Shown here: positions 34,186 through 42,248 of the stretch, in pieces | Layout: the number at the start of each line of letters is the position of its first letter | How positions within the stretch are numbered: the stretch's first letter is position 1 | Assembly: GCF_036287215.1 (NCBI RefSeq) | Contig: NZ_CP142860.1 | Span: 1,178,001 to 1,242,000, forward strand | Reading direction: 5' to 3' | Source of the DNA: Caproiciproducens sp. CPB-2 | Lineage (GTDB): Bacteria > Bacillota > Clostridia > Oscillospirales > Acutalibacteraceae | Length of the DNA stretch: 64,000 bases | Position numbers and translations under genes: made by a program | The notes under the pieces: model-generated | What the model saw: only the letters and a program-made list of their open reading frames with translations | The model's database searches: none | Told to the model about the DNA's origin: nothing

Positions 34186-34239
34186 ACGGCCGACGGTCCG
34201 TCCATCCTGTTTTTCCATGAGAAAACCAGGCGATAAAAA

Positions 34240-34263
34240 GGCGGCGGAGAATTCTCCGCCGCC
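34240..34263. repeat. 24-bp perfect palindrome, copy 1
   Basis: Perfect self-complement GGCGGCGGAGAA followed by TTCTCCGCCGCC. An identical copy is at 34437-34460. It probably ends the ndk transcript, though without a clean T-run. Confidence 0.85.
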
Positions 34264-34436
34264 TCAGGTCATCGATAAAGTCGCGCAACCGCAAAATTGT
34301 AAAACAATTTTGCTTACTGCGTTAGCCACGCTTGCAAATTTCGGTCACATACAGAGAGTATGCTCCCTCATTGTCGGCGCTTGCCGCCTTGTCTTGCGCG
34401 ATTTCTCGACGCCTGACAAATTCTTCGATACTCTCA
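34264..34436. repeat. Spacer element between twin palindromes
   Basis: A 173-bp non-coding stretch with an inner dyad (GCAAAATTG / CAATTTTGC near 34,291-34,313) and a tail (GCGCGATTTCTC to TTCGATACTCTC) whose reverse complement is echoed at 42,061-42,090. It looks like a compound intergenic repeat. No gene between 34,186 and 34,474. Confidence 0.6.
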
Positions 34437-34460
34437 GGCGGCGGAGAATTCTCCGCCGCC
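34437..34460. repeat. 24-bp perfect palindrome, copy 2
   Basis: Identical to 34240-34263. It lies 14 bp beyond the stop of the minus-strand muramidase gene. Confidence 0.85.
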
Positions 34461-34474
34461 TCGTTTTCCTAATA

Positions 34475-35950
34475 TTACGCCACGGTCACGACGCACTGGC
34501 GGACCGGCTGCTGGCCGGGCAGGGTGGAATAAACGCCGGTGCATCCGGCGCTCAGGCCGCTGATTTTATAATAGTAGCTCGAACCGACCTTCTGCTGAAG
34601 GACTGGTTTGAGCACGCTGCCGTTCCCCGTAGTGAATACCGGAGCGGCGCTGGTGCCGCTGGGGGTAAATTTGAACTGATAAGTCGCGCCCCGCTTGATC
34701 GTGAACGGATAGGTCGTGTCGGAAATCACTCCGGATGCCCTGCCGTTGGCGGTGAAGGAGGTGGAAAGGTCCCCCAGGGTGGTGGTAATGGTAGCGGAAC
34801 CCTGGTTCACATTTGTGATCCGATAAAGATAACCGCCCGTTGTTTTCTGGTAAAACGCCACGGAAACCGCCGAAGGGTTGGATGAAACCGCCTTCGGCAT
34901 GACGGATGAGGTGGTGGTTATTTTATAGATATAAGAGCTGTTGGTGCCGAAAGAATACGGCGCTGTGGTATCTGATCTGAAAGTGGTTGTAGAGGGCGTC
35001 TGGGAAGGATCCTGCACCGGATTGGTGGGCTGGCTGGAAGAGGAGTAATCCACATAGGAGTAGTCCTGGTCGACCGCACCGCTGATCCCGGGAACAGTCG
35101 CGGAACCGTACTGCCATACGGTATACGGATTGCTGTACCGGGCAACGTCTACGCCCCAGTGCGCCACCCATTTGTCGTAGGGGTCCAGAACGGAACTGGA
35201 GAGGTTGGAGTTAAAGATGCTGGGAGAACTGTAAATACCGGCCTTGTAGCCCGCGCTTTCGATCGCGGAGCAGAAGGTCTGGGCGATACTGGAAAGAAGC
35301 TCCCGCGAAAGAACACGCTGAGTGCTGTCTTCAATATCGTAAAATACGGGGTAATCGAGCTTGCGGCCATTTAAGATGCTGAGGCACATTCTCGCTTCCT
35401 CAGCCGCCGCCGCCACGGTCGTTGCGTAGCTGAAGTGATAGACGCCGACTTTGATCCCGTTCGCGGTCGCTCCGTCGTAGTTGGCGTTAAAATAAGCGTC
35501 GGTCTGCTTATCCCACTGCTCGCTGCCGTAGCCGGTGCGGATGATGGCGAAATCAACGCCGCTGCTTTTTACACTGCTCCAGTTAATGCCGCCCTGCCAG
35601 GCGGAAACATCAATTCCCTTCAGGACCACGTGTACGTTGCAGGTCGCGGTCTGTCCGTCGCTTGTTGTCGCCGTAATGACCGCCTTTCCCAGACCGGCGC
35701 CCGTTACCGTATTGCCTACGACGGTCGCCACACCGGGGTCGCTTGATGTCAGAACGGCGTCGCTCATGATGCATCCCATAACGGAAGCCGTCAGGGAAGC
35801 GCTTTCGCCGACTCTTAAAGCCAGCTTGGTGCTGTCAAGAGTCATGGCTGCGGAAGTAACGGTGCTGGTGTCCGTCGCATAAGCGGCAGTTGTGCAGAGC
35901 GATGCAATCATTGCAAGCGCCAATACGAGAGAGACGAGCTTTCTTTTCAT
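34475..35950 (-). CDS. Secreted GH25 muramidase with bacterial Ig-like domain
   Basis: A 491-residue secreted protein. A Sec signal (MKRKLVSLVLALAMIASLCTT, then AYA cleavage) is followed by a Big_2-type Ig-like domain (LALRVGESASLTASV, ISSDPGVATV-like STSDPGVATVVG), a glycoside hydrolase 25 domain (GIDVSAWQGGINW, DFAIIRTGYG, GVYHFSYA, PVFYDIED, GIYSSPS, DKWVAHWG, VWQYGS) and C-terminal beta-rich repeats. It cleaves the peptidoglycan glycan chain between MurNAc and GlcNAc. The catalytic Asp/Glu of YDIED is present. The ATG at 35950 follows TTGGAGG. Likely used in wall turnover or attack. Confidence 0.92.
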   Translation of the reverse strand: MKRKLVSLVLALAMIASLCTTAAYATDTSTVTSAAMTLDSTKLALRVGESASLTASVMGCIMSDAVLTSSDPGVATVVGNTVTGAGLGKAVITATTSDGQTATCNVHVVLKGIDVSAWQGGINWSSVKSSGVDFAIIRTGYGSEQWDKQTDAYFNANYDGATANGIKVGVYHFSYATTVAAAAEEARMCLSILNGRKLDYPVFYDIEDSTQRVLSRELLSSIAQTFCSAIESAGYKAGIYSSPSIFNSNLSSSVLDPYDKWVAHWGVDVARYSNPYTVWQYGSATVPGISGAVDQDYSYVDYSSSSQPTNPVQDPSQTPSTTTFRSDTTAPYSFGTNSSYIYKITTTSSVMPKAVSSNPSAVSVAFYQKTTGGYLYRITNVNQGSATITTTLGDLSTSFTANGRASGVISDTTYPFTIKRGATYQFKFTPSGTSAAPVFTTGNGSVLKPVLQQKVGSSYYYKISGLSAGCTGVYSTLPGQQPVRQCVVTVA

Positions 35951-36312
35951 AATTTTCCTCCAATTGTTTTCGTTGTTCCACCATGTTTTTACCCACTGAA
36001 ATTCGCAAAAGGCATGCATTTTCTTCTCGATTTTGAAGTAGCAACACTGCACAATACAGCAGGAACGATACAATTTCAATTATATTTTTTATTACTAATT
36101 ATGTCAAGTAAATACACCAAAAAACTCCATCCCCTAAAATGCGTCAAAATCCCCCAAAAGAATAACAGAACAAGCCGGTGAAAGCAAAAAGTGGCAGTTT
36201 TCCTGAGTGTTTCTGGGATTGCGTTTTAAAAACCCCGGCTTTGCCCCCTGCTTTTTGGGATAAATTCCCTTTTGCTTTTTTATTCTCGCCCAAAAGAACG
36301 GCAAAATTATAT
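35951..36312. other. Intergenic region, no gene seen
   Basis: A divergent, AT-rich region between the muramidase and prfC. Short frames here lack ribosome sites. It includes an A/C-rich tract near 36,100-36,160. No clear operator or RNA was identified apart from the prfC promoter that follows. Confidence 0.5.
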
Positions 36313-36341
36313 TTGATTATTTTCAGTAAATGCTTTACAAT
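36313..36341 (+). promoter_or_regulatory. Sigma-A promoter of prfC
   Basis: TTGATT (36313-36318), 17 bp, TACAAT (36336-36341). The start is predicted near 36,348, ten bases before repeat-A copy 2. Confidence 0.7.
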
Positions 36342-36357
36342 GAACAAGTGTATTTTT

Positions 36358-36457
36358 ACAGCAATTCCATTTCAGTTTGCGAGACAAAACACGTTTCTCC
36401 CCCGCCGAAGGCGGGGGAGAAACGCAAACTTGTTGTAGAATCAACTGAAAATGCTGT
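36358..36457 (+). repeat. Repeat A copy 2, structured 5'-UTR element
   Basis: A 100-bp copy ending only 20 bp before the prfC start. Stem TTTCTCCCCCGCC / GGCGGGGGAGAAA with GAA loop; lower stem AGTTTGCG / CGCAAACT; outer arms ACAGCA...CAGTT / AACTG...TGCTGT. The AGTT strand could pair with either the lower or the outer arm. Confidence 0.9.
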
Positions 36458-36477
36458 AGTTGGTTGGAGGAAGTAAT

Positions 36478-38061
36478 TTGTCAAGTTATGTAAATGAGAT
36501 TAAGAGAAGAAGGACGTTCGCTATTATTTCCCACCCGGATGCGGGAAAGACGACCTTGACGGAAAAGCTTTTGCTTTACGGCGGAGCCATCACGCTGGCG
36601 GGTTCGGTCAAAGGGAAAAAAACCGCAAAGCACGCAGTTTCCGACTGGATGGAGATCGAAAAACAGAGGGGAATCTCGGTTACTTCTTCCGTTATGCAGT
36701 TCAATTACAGCGGCTACTGTATCAATATTCTGGATACCCCTGGGCATCAGGATTTTTCAGAGGACACCTACCGTACTCTGATGGCGGCGGATTCCGCCGT
36801 CATGGTCATCGACGCTTCCAAGGGTGTTGAAAAGCAGACCCGCAAGCTTTTTAAGGTCTGCACACTGAGGCATATCCCTATTTTCACCTTTATCAATAAA
36901 ATGGACAGGGAAGCCAGAAGTCCGTTCGACCTTCTGGAAGAGATTGAAAAAGAACTGGGCATCCAGACCTTTCCCATGAACTGGCCGATCGGCTCGGGAA
37001 AAGAATTCAAGGGTGTCTATGACAGAAATAAAAAAGAGATCATCGCCTTTACCGCCAACAACGGTCAGCGGGAAGTGGAGGCGACGGAAGTCGAACTCAA
37101 CGATGAAAAGCTAAAAGCGCTGATCGGCGAGGACCACCGCAGGACTTTGGTGGATGATATCGAGCTGCTCGACGGCGCGGGCTACGAATTTGATCTGGAA
37201 GCCGTCCGGAACGGAAAGCTTTCTCCGGTCTTCTTCGGTTCGGCGCTCACCAATTTCGGCGTGGAGCCGTTTCTTGAGGAATTTCTGAACATGACCACCC
37301 CGCCGCTTCCCAGGGAGGCGGACACCGGCCTGATCGACCCCCTGACCAATGAGTTTTCCGCCTTTGTCTTTAAGATCCAGGCCAATATGAACAAGGCGCA
37401 CCGCGACAGAATCGCGTTCATGCGCATCTGTTCGGGCAGGTTTGAGAAGAACATGGAAGTCATGCATATACAGGGCGAAAAAAAGATGAAGCTTTCGCAG
37501 CCCCAGCAGCTGATGGCGCAGGACCGCGAGGTGATCGACGAGGCCTACGCGGGCGATATTATCGGCGTGTTTGACCCCGGCATCTTTTCCATCGGCGACA
37601 CCATCTGCACCCCGCCGCAAAAATTCCTGTTCGGCGGGATCCCGACCTTCGCGCCGGAGCATTTCAACCGTGTGCAGCAGGTGGACACCATGAAAAGAAA
37701 ACAGTTCGTCAAGGGAATCTCGCAGATCGCGCAGGAGGGCGCCATCCAGATTTTTCAGGAGCTGGGCGGCGGTATGGAAGAGGTGATCGTCGGCGTGGTG
37801 GGCACCCTTCAGTTCGATGTTCTGGAATACCGTCTGAAAAACGAATATAACGTCGACATCCGCATGGAGGGGCTGCCGTATCAGTATATCCGCTGGATCG
37901 AAAACGAAGAGCTTGACCCCAAGACGCTGAACCTGACGTCCGACACCAAGCGGATTCAGGACCTGAAGGGAAACCGTCTTCTGATTTTCGCGAATGAATG
38001 GAGCATCCGCTGGGCACAGGAGCATAATCAGGGCCTGAACCTCGCGGAATTCGGCAGATAA
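36478..38061 (+). CDS. prfC: Peptide chain release factor 3
   Basis: A 527-residue translational GTPase that recycles RF1/RF2 from the ribosome. G1 SHPDAGKTTLTEKLL, switch RGISVTSSVMQFNY, G3 DTPGHQDFSEDTYRTL, G4 NKMDREARSP are present, followed by domains 2 and 3 typical of PrfC. The TTG at 36478 is chosen: GGAGG is 7 nt before it and the resulting start (SSYVNEIKRRRTFAIIS) aligns with known PrfC N-termini, whereas an upstream TTG at 36460 overlaps the repeat edge. Preceded by repeat-A copy 2. Confidence 0.95.
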   Translation: MSSYVNEIKRRRTFAIISHPDAGKTTLTEKLLLYGGAITLAGSVKGKKTAKHAVSDWMEIEKQRGISVTSSVMQFNYSGYCINILDTPGHQDFSEDTYRTLMAADSAVMVIDASKGVEKQTRKLFKVCTLRHIPIFTFINKMDREARSPFDLLEEIEKELGIQTFPMNWPIGSGKEFKGVYDRNKKEIIAFTANNGQREVEATEVELNDEKLKALIGEDHRRTLVDDIELLDGAGYEFDLEAVRNGKLSPVFFGSALTNFGVEPFLEEFLNMTTPPLPREADTGLIDPLTNEFSAFVFKIQANMNKAHRDRIAFMRICSGRFEKNMEVMHIQGEKKMKLSQPQQLMAQDREVIDEAYAGDIIGVFDPGIFSIGDTICTPPQKFLFGGIPTFAPEHFNRVQQVDTMKRKQFVKGISQIAQEGAIQIFQELGGGMEEVIVGVVGTLQFDVLEYRLKNEYNVDIRMEGLPYQYIRWIENEELDPKTLNLTSDTKRIQDLKGNRLLIFANEWSIRWAQEHNQGLNLAEFGR

Positions 38062-38089
38062 CGGCGAATACGGTATTGGAGGGGCTCTT

Positions 38090-39046
38090 GTGCGGTTTAT
38101 GAGGAGCTTTAATGCGTTTGTTGAGAAATGGATGGCGCTGGTTACGCCGTTCTGCCTTTTTATGGGCGTGCTTTTCGCGTCCCAGTTCAGCCGGATTTTG
38201 TTTCTGGTGCCTTATATTTTTGCGTTTATGACCTTTTGCGGCAGCCTGGGGTCAAGGTTTTCCGACATCAGGCGGGTGGTGCAGCACCCGCTGCCGCTGT
38301 TTCTGTCCGTTTTGATTTTGCATGCGGTCCTGCCCTTTCTCGCGCTCGGCGCGGGGAATCTGCTTTTTCCCCAAAGCCCGTATATCATTACCGGGATGGT
38401 TTTGGAATTCGTTGTGCCGAGCGCCGTGGTCAGCACCATGTGGGTTTCCATCTATTGCGGCAGCGCTCCGTTCACGCTTTCCCTTCTGCTGATCGACACG
38501 CTTCTGGCTCCGTTCAGCGTGCCGTTCAGTTTGCATCTTCTCGTTGGATCGAATGTGCAGGTTGACACCGTTGGCATGATGAAGGAGCTTTTGCTGATGG
38601 TGGGCATCCCCGCGCTTGTGGGGATGACGCTGAATCAGCTTACCGGGGGCACGGTCAAACAGACCCTGTCGCCCAGGCTCGCGCCGTTCGGGAAAATCGC
38701 ACTGATGCTGGTGGTCTGCGCCAATTCGTCCAAGGTGGCGCCCTTTATCCGTAATATGACGCCGCGCCTCTTTGCGGTGGCCGGGTCCATTCTGCTGCTT
38801 GCCGTGCTGGGGTACGCGCTGGGTTGGGCCTTTGCGGCGGTGCTGAAACTGAAACGGGAGATTGTCGTATCCATGACGTTCGGCTGCGGAATGAGAAATA
38901 TCAGCGCGGGCGCGGTCATTGCCGCGGCGTATTTTCCGGCGGAGGTCATGTTCCCGGTCATGATCGGGACGCTCTTTCAGCAGGTTCTGGCCGCGTGTTT
39001 TGCCCAGCTGCTTATCAAACGCTGCGGCGTCCAGAAAGAAGTTTGA
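38090..39046 (+). CDS. BASS-family (bile acid:sodium symporter-like) transporter
   Basis: A 318-residue protein with nine to ten membrane helices (VTPFCLFMGVLFASQFSRILFL; LPLFLSVLILHAVLPFLALG). FGCGMRNISAGAVIAAAYFP matches the conserved crossover region of BASS transporters. GTG start behind GGAGGGG. Substrate unknown: relatives take up organic anions or keto acids with sodium. Short spacing (28 bp) from prfC allows readthrough; a terminator follows. Confidence 0.85.
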   Translation: MRFMRSFNAFVEKWMALVTPFCLFMGVLFASQFSRILFLVPYIFAFMTFCGSLGSRFSDIRRVVQHPLPLFLSVLILHAVLPFLALGAGNLLFPQSPYIITGMVLEFVVPSAVVSTMWVSIYCGSAPFTLSLLLIDTLLAPFSVPFSLHLLVGSNVQVDTVGMMKELLLMVGIPALVGMTLNQLTGGTVKQTLSPRLAPFGKIALMLVVCANSSKVAPFIRNMTPRLFAVAGSILLLAVLGYALGWAFAAVLKLKREIVVSMTFGCGMRNISAGAVIAAAYFPAEVMFPVMIGTLFQQVLAACFAQLLIKRCGVQKEV

Positions 39047-39111
39047 TTTTCAAAAGAAGCATTTTCCTGCCTGTCTTCAATGCTTACATAAATCATTTAA
39101 AAGATAAGAAA

Positions 39112-39157
39112 CGCGCCCTGGCCGGGGTTTTGATCCGGGTCAGGACGCATTTTTTTA
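39112..39157 (+). terminator. Terminator after BASS transporter
   Basis: Imperfect stem GCGCCCTGGCCGG with CCGGGTCAGGACGC followed by a T7 run. Confidence 0.7.
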
Positions 39158-39182
39158 ATATCTTTTTTGGGGGCCTTTCGGT

Positions 39183-39557
39183 TCAGTTCCTGTTTTCCGC
39201 CAGAATTTCCAGCCAGTATCCGTCGGGGTCAGAGATGAAATACAGGTCCATGTCGTGATTTTCGTAGCAGATGCATCCCATTTCCTTGTGCAGGGCATAG
39301 GCTTCGGCCTTGTCGGGCACACTGAACGCGATGTGGATTTCGTTGTCGCCCAGGTTGTACGGTTCCTTGCGATCGCGCAGCCAGGTCAGCTCAAGCTGAT
39401 GCCCGGTCTGTCCGTCCCCTAAAAACGCAAGGATAAAGGAGCCGTCCGAGGCGGTTTTGCGCCTGATTTCCGTCAGCCCGAGCGCCTTTTTGTAAAACGC
39501 GATACTCTTGTCTAAATCAAACACATTCAGGTTGTTGTGCAGAAATTTCGCTTTCAT
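39183..39557 (-). CDS. VOC/glyoxalase-family protein (lactoylglutathione lyase-like)
   Basis: A 124-residue vicinal-oxygen-chelate protein: FLHNNLNVFDLDKSIAFYKKALGL, QLELTWLRDR, NEIHIAFSV, YFISDPDGYWLEILA. Putative metal ligands are His8, the Glu of LELTW, His of EIHIAF and Glu of LEILA, as in GloA, which converts the methylglyoxal-thiol hemithioacetal. The ATG at 39557 follows GGAGGTG. The specific thiol cofactor is unknown in such anaerobes. Confidence 0.88.
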   Translation of the reverse strand: MKAKFLHNNLNVFDLDKSIAFYKKALGLTEIRRKTASDGSFILAFLGDGQTGHQLELTWLRDRKEPYNLGDNEIHIAFSVPDKAEAYALHKEMGCICYENHDMDLYFISDPDGYWLEILAENRN

Positions 39558-39645
39558 AAAAACACCTCCGTCTTTTATGGATTTATTATATTTCATATCG
39601 GGCCGCTTTTCAATGATCCGATCGTCCAAAAGCGGAGCGCTCAGG

Positions 39646-39674
39646 TTGTTTTTTTGATGAAATCAAGATATAAT
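39646..39674 (+). promoter_or_regulatory. Promoter of Crp/Fnr-type gene
   Basis: A perfect -10 TATAAT (39669-39674) with a weak -35 TTGTTT 17 bp upstream. Repeat-A copy 3 begins 27 bp after the -10. Confidence 0.55.
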
Positions 39675-39700
39675 CATTTTAAGTATTTCCAATATGCCCA

Positions 39701-39800
39701 ACAGCAACTCCATTTCAGTTTGCGAGACAAAACACATTCCTTCCCCGCCAAAGGCGGGGAAGGAACGCAATCTTGTTGCAGAATCAACTGGAAATGTTGT
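39701..39800 (+). repeat. Repeat A copy 3, structured 5'-UTR element
   Basis: A 100-bp copy with altered but still complementary stem: TTCCTTCCCCGCC / GGCGGGGAAGGAA with AAA loop. Compared with copies 1 and 2, two base pairs are exchanged on both strands, keeping the fold. Confidence 0.9.
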
Positions 39801-39859
39801 AAGGACTGCGGCTATACGGGTTTACAGTAAGGGAAAACACCTCAAGGGGAAGTGGTTTT

Positions 39860-40552
39860 ATTTTTGAGACATTCATCGGCGTTCTCGAAAAATGCGTGCT
39901 GTTCAAGGGGATCACTCCGGCCGAGATCGCACAGATGCTGAACTGCCTTTCTCCCCGCGGAGCGGATTACGCAAAGGGCGGCCTGATCGCTCAGGCCTCG
40001 GGACCGATGCAGGAAGTCGGAATCGTGCTTGACGGCACGGTCGCGGTGACGAAGGAAACGCCGCTCGGCGAACGGATCGTTTTAAATAAAATCCGGCCCG
40101 GGGGAATTTTCGGGGAAGTGGCGGCTCTGTCCGACCTTCAGCGTTCCCCCGCGACGATTTTCGCACTGGAAAAAAGCACGGTGATGTTTATCCGGCCGTC
40201 TAAAATTTTAATGCCGTGCAGCAGAACCTGTCGCTGGCACACCCTGCTGACGGAAAATCTGATTCATCTTGTGGCGGACAGGGCGCTTTATCTGAACCGC
40301 AAAATCGACTTTCTGACGATCAAAAGCATGCGCGGAAAGCTCTGCACTTATCTTTTCGAGCAGTACCGCAAGTCGGGAAAACAGCGGTTCACTCTGCCGT
40401 ACAACCGCAATGAGCTCGCGGATTTTCTCAATGTTTCCCGCCCGTCCATGTCCCGCGAGCTCGGCCGGATGCGCGACGAGGGAATCCTCGCCTTTCGCGG
40501 GGACAGCTTCGAACTGCTCGACGTGGAAAAGCTGAAAAGCTTTGTACAGTAG
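39860..40552 (+). CDS. Crp/Fnr-family transcriptional regulator, start codon unusual
   Basis: A cyclic-nucleotide-binding-like domain (GIVLDGTVAVTK, RPGGIFGEVAALSD) and a winged helix (LPYNRNELADFLNVSRPSMSRELGRMRDEGIL). The conserved N-terminal helix FIGVLEKCVLFKGI lies upstream of the first ordinary start (GTG 39896). In that frame no ATG, GTG or TTG precedes it; an ATT at 39860 with AAGGGGAAG upstream is the best start, giving 230 residues. Relatives sense oxygen, nitric oxide or small ligands. It lacks an Fnr-type N-terminal cysteine cluster. The only upstream leader feature is repeat-A copy 3. Confidence 0.85.
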   Translation: MFETFIGVLEKCVLFKGITPAEIAQMLNCLSPRGADYAKGGLIAQASGPMQEVGIVLDGTVAVTKETPLGERIVLNKIRPGGIFGEVAALSDLQRSPATIFALEKSTVMFIRPSKILMPCSRTCRWHTLLTENLIHLVADRALYLNRKIDFLTIKSMRGKLCTYLFEQYRKSGKQRFTLPYNRNELADFLNVSRPSMSRELGRMRDEGILAFRGDSFELLDVEKLKSFVQ

Positions 40553-40580
40553 AAACCTGAAAAGGAAAGGAGAGAGACAA

Positions 40581-41096
40581 ATGAACAGCCAAAACAACCG
40601 AATCCTGAAAGCCATGGTCCGCTACAACGAGGGGGACCCGAAAAGGGTACAGCACGCGCTGAAGGTATACGCGTTCGCAAAGTCCATCGGCGAGATGGAA
40701 GGCCTGGACGAAAACACAATGGAGATTCTGGAGCTTGCCGCCATCCTTCACGATATCGGAATCCGGAACAGCGAACGGAAATACGGCTCCTCCTCCGGAA
40801 AATATCAGGAGCTGGAGGGCCCCCCGGTCGCGGAAAAAATTCTTCTGGAGGCCGGTATCCCGCGGGCGGTGATCGACCGCGTCTGCTTTCTGATCGGCCG
40901 CCACCACACCTATACCGAAATCAGCGGCCCGGATTATCAGATCCTGGTCGAGGCGGATTTTCTGGTCAACCTTTATGAGGACGGTATGGCCGAAGCGCAG
41001 GCGCGGTCCGTTCTGCAAAAATATTTCAAAACGGAAACAGGTAAGGAATATCTTTCTGAAATGTATCTGAACTCCCGGGACGGAGCGTCGGTTTGA
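40581..41096 (+). CDS. HD-domain phosphohydrolase
   Basis: A 171-residue HD-superfamily protein: VQHALKVYAFAKSI supplies the first His, LAAILHDIG the HD pair, then GRHHTYTEI and LVEADFLVN (Asp). All metal ligands are present, so a metal-dependent phosphohydrolase of nucleotides or similar is expected; the substrate is unknown. The ATG follows GGAAAGGAGAG. It lies 28 bp after the Crp-like gene and overlaps the radical SAM gene by 4 bp, forming a likely operon. Confidence 0.88.
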   Translation: MNSQNNRILKAMVRYNEGDPKRVQHALKVYAFAKSIGEMEGLDENTMEILELAAILHDIGIRNSERKYGSSSGKYQELEGPPVAEKILLEAGIPRAVIDRVCFLIGRHHTYTEISGPDYQILVEADFLVNLYEDGMAEAQARSVLQKYFKTETGKEYLSEMYLNSRDGASV

Positions 41097-42028
41097 AAAG
41101 TCCTTTCCTTTATTCCAATGACAATAAACGGTATCATACGCTGAGCTATCATCTGAAAAAGCGGTTTGACCGCCGGGTTTTCAAGGCGGTGATCGACGCG
41201 GGCTTCACCTGCCCGAATCTGGACGGCTCCAAAGGCTTCGGCGGCTGCACCTATTGCCTGTCCGGCAGCGGGGACTTTACCCACGGGGCGGACAGGAGCG
41301 TCGCCGAGCAGGTGCGCATGGAGCTTGATCGGGTGCGCGAAAAAACACCCGGCGCGGATGTGATTGCCTACTTTCAGGCGCACACCAACACCTACGCGCC
41401 GCTTCCCAGGCTGCGGGAGCTGTATGAATCCGCCCTGGGCGCCGAAGGCGTGTGCGGGATCAGCATCGCCACGCGCGCGGACGCTCTGGAAGCCGAAACG
41501 ATGGATTATCTTGCCGGACTGTCCGGAAAAACGTATCTGACGGTGGAGCTGGGCTTGCAGACCATCCATGACGCCACCGCCGAAAAAATCAACCGCTGCC
41601 ATTCCTGCGCCGTATTTACAGAGGCTTTTCAGGCGCTCAAATCCCGCGGCATCCGTGTCTGCGTACACATCATCAACGGGCTTCCGGGGGAGACCCCCGA
41701 AATGATGCTGGACACTGCCCGGGCGGTCGGCGCGCTGGGAGCGGACGCGGTGAAAATCCATCTCCTGCAGGTCATGCGGGGGACTCCCATGGAGCGTCAG
41801 CTTGCGGTGGGAGAAGTCGTCCCCATGACCAGGGAAGGGTATCTCGACGTGGTCTGTTCCCAGCTGGAGGTTCTGCCGCCCGAAACGGTGATCGAACGGA
41901 TCACGGGGGATGGCGCCCGCGACCAGCTGATCACGCCGCTCTGGGGTGTGGATAAAATTGCCGTGCTCGGCGGCATTGACCGCGCGCTTGTCCAAAAGGA
42001 TACCTGGCAGGGAAAACGATATGTATAA
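41093..42028 (+). CDS. Radical SAM protein, YhcC/TIGR01212 family
   Basis: A 311-residue protein with FTCPNLDGSKGFGGCTYC, the family's Cys pattern for the [4Fe-4S] cluster (CPNxDGxxGxGGCxYC), GLQTIHDATAEKINRCH, and HIINGLPGETPEMML. It would bind a cluster and S-adenosylmethionine to make radicals; the reaction is not established. The TTG start overlaps the HD gene stop. Confidence 0.9.
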   Translation: MKSPFLYSNDNKRYHTLSYHLKKRFDRRVFKAVIDAGFTCPNLDGSKGFGGCTYCLSGSGDFTHGADRSVAEQVRMELDRVREKTPGADVIAYFQAHTNTYAPLPRLRELYESALGAEGVCGISIATRADALEAETMDYLAGLSGKTYLTVELGLQTIHDATAEKINRCHSCAVFTEAFQALKSRGIRVCVHIINGLPGETPEMMLDTARAVGALGADAVKIHLLQVMRGTPMERQLAVGEVVPMTREGYLDVVCSQLEVLPPETVIERITGDGARDQLITPLWGVDKIAVLGGIDRALVQKDTWQGKRYV

Positions 42029-42032
42029 AAAA

Positions 42033-42060
42033 GAGCGCCTTTTCAACCGAAAAGCGCTCC
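42033..42060 (+). terminator. Terminator after radical SAM gene
   Basis: GAGCGCCTTTTC pairs with GAAAAGCGCTC (one bulge) around AACC, directly after the stop codon. Confidence 0.6.
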
Positions 42061-42090
42061 GAGAGTATCGAAAGATGAGAAATCGCGCTA
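42061..42090. repeat. Echo of the 34,264 spacer tail
   Basis: GAGAGTATCGAA to GAGAAATCGCGC, the reverse complement of the 34,398-34,436 tail with a shorter middle. It sits beside repeat-B copy 2. Confidence 0.5.
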
Positions 42091-42110
42091 AAGCGAAAGA
42101 AAGCCAATGA

Positions 42111-42201
42111 GTCCCCCTCCGTGAGGGAAGCGGGGCGCCCGGCGCGTCCGAGGGAGTACTCCTTCAGTCAGGCTTTGCCTGCCAGCTCCCTCAAAGGAGC
42201 C
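42111..42201 (+). repeat. Repeat B copy 2
   Basis: CCCTCCGTGAGGGA, then GCGCGTCCGAGGGAGTA, then CAGGCTTTGCCTGCCAGCTCCCTCAAAGG, parallel to 19986-20101 with an internal deletion of about 20 bp. Confidence 0.8.
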
Positions 42202-42248
42202 CAAAAGAGGCTGCACGGCTTGATCGCTGTCAGGAACGCGTTCCCGCT

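Noticed and set aside
36144..36347. Short minus-strand frame upstream of prfC
   Set aside because: TTG start without a ribosome site and it overlaps the prfC promoter.
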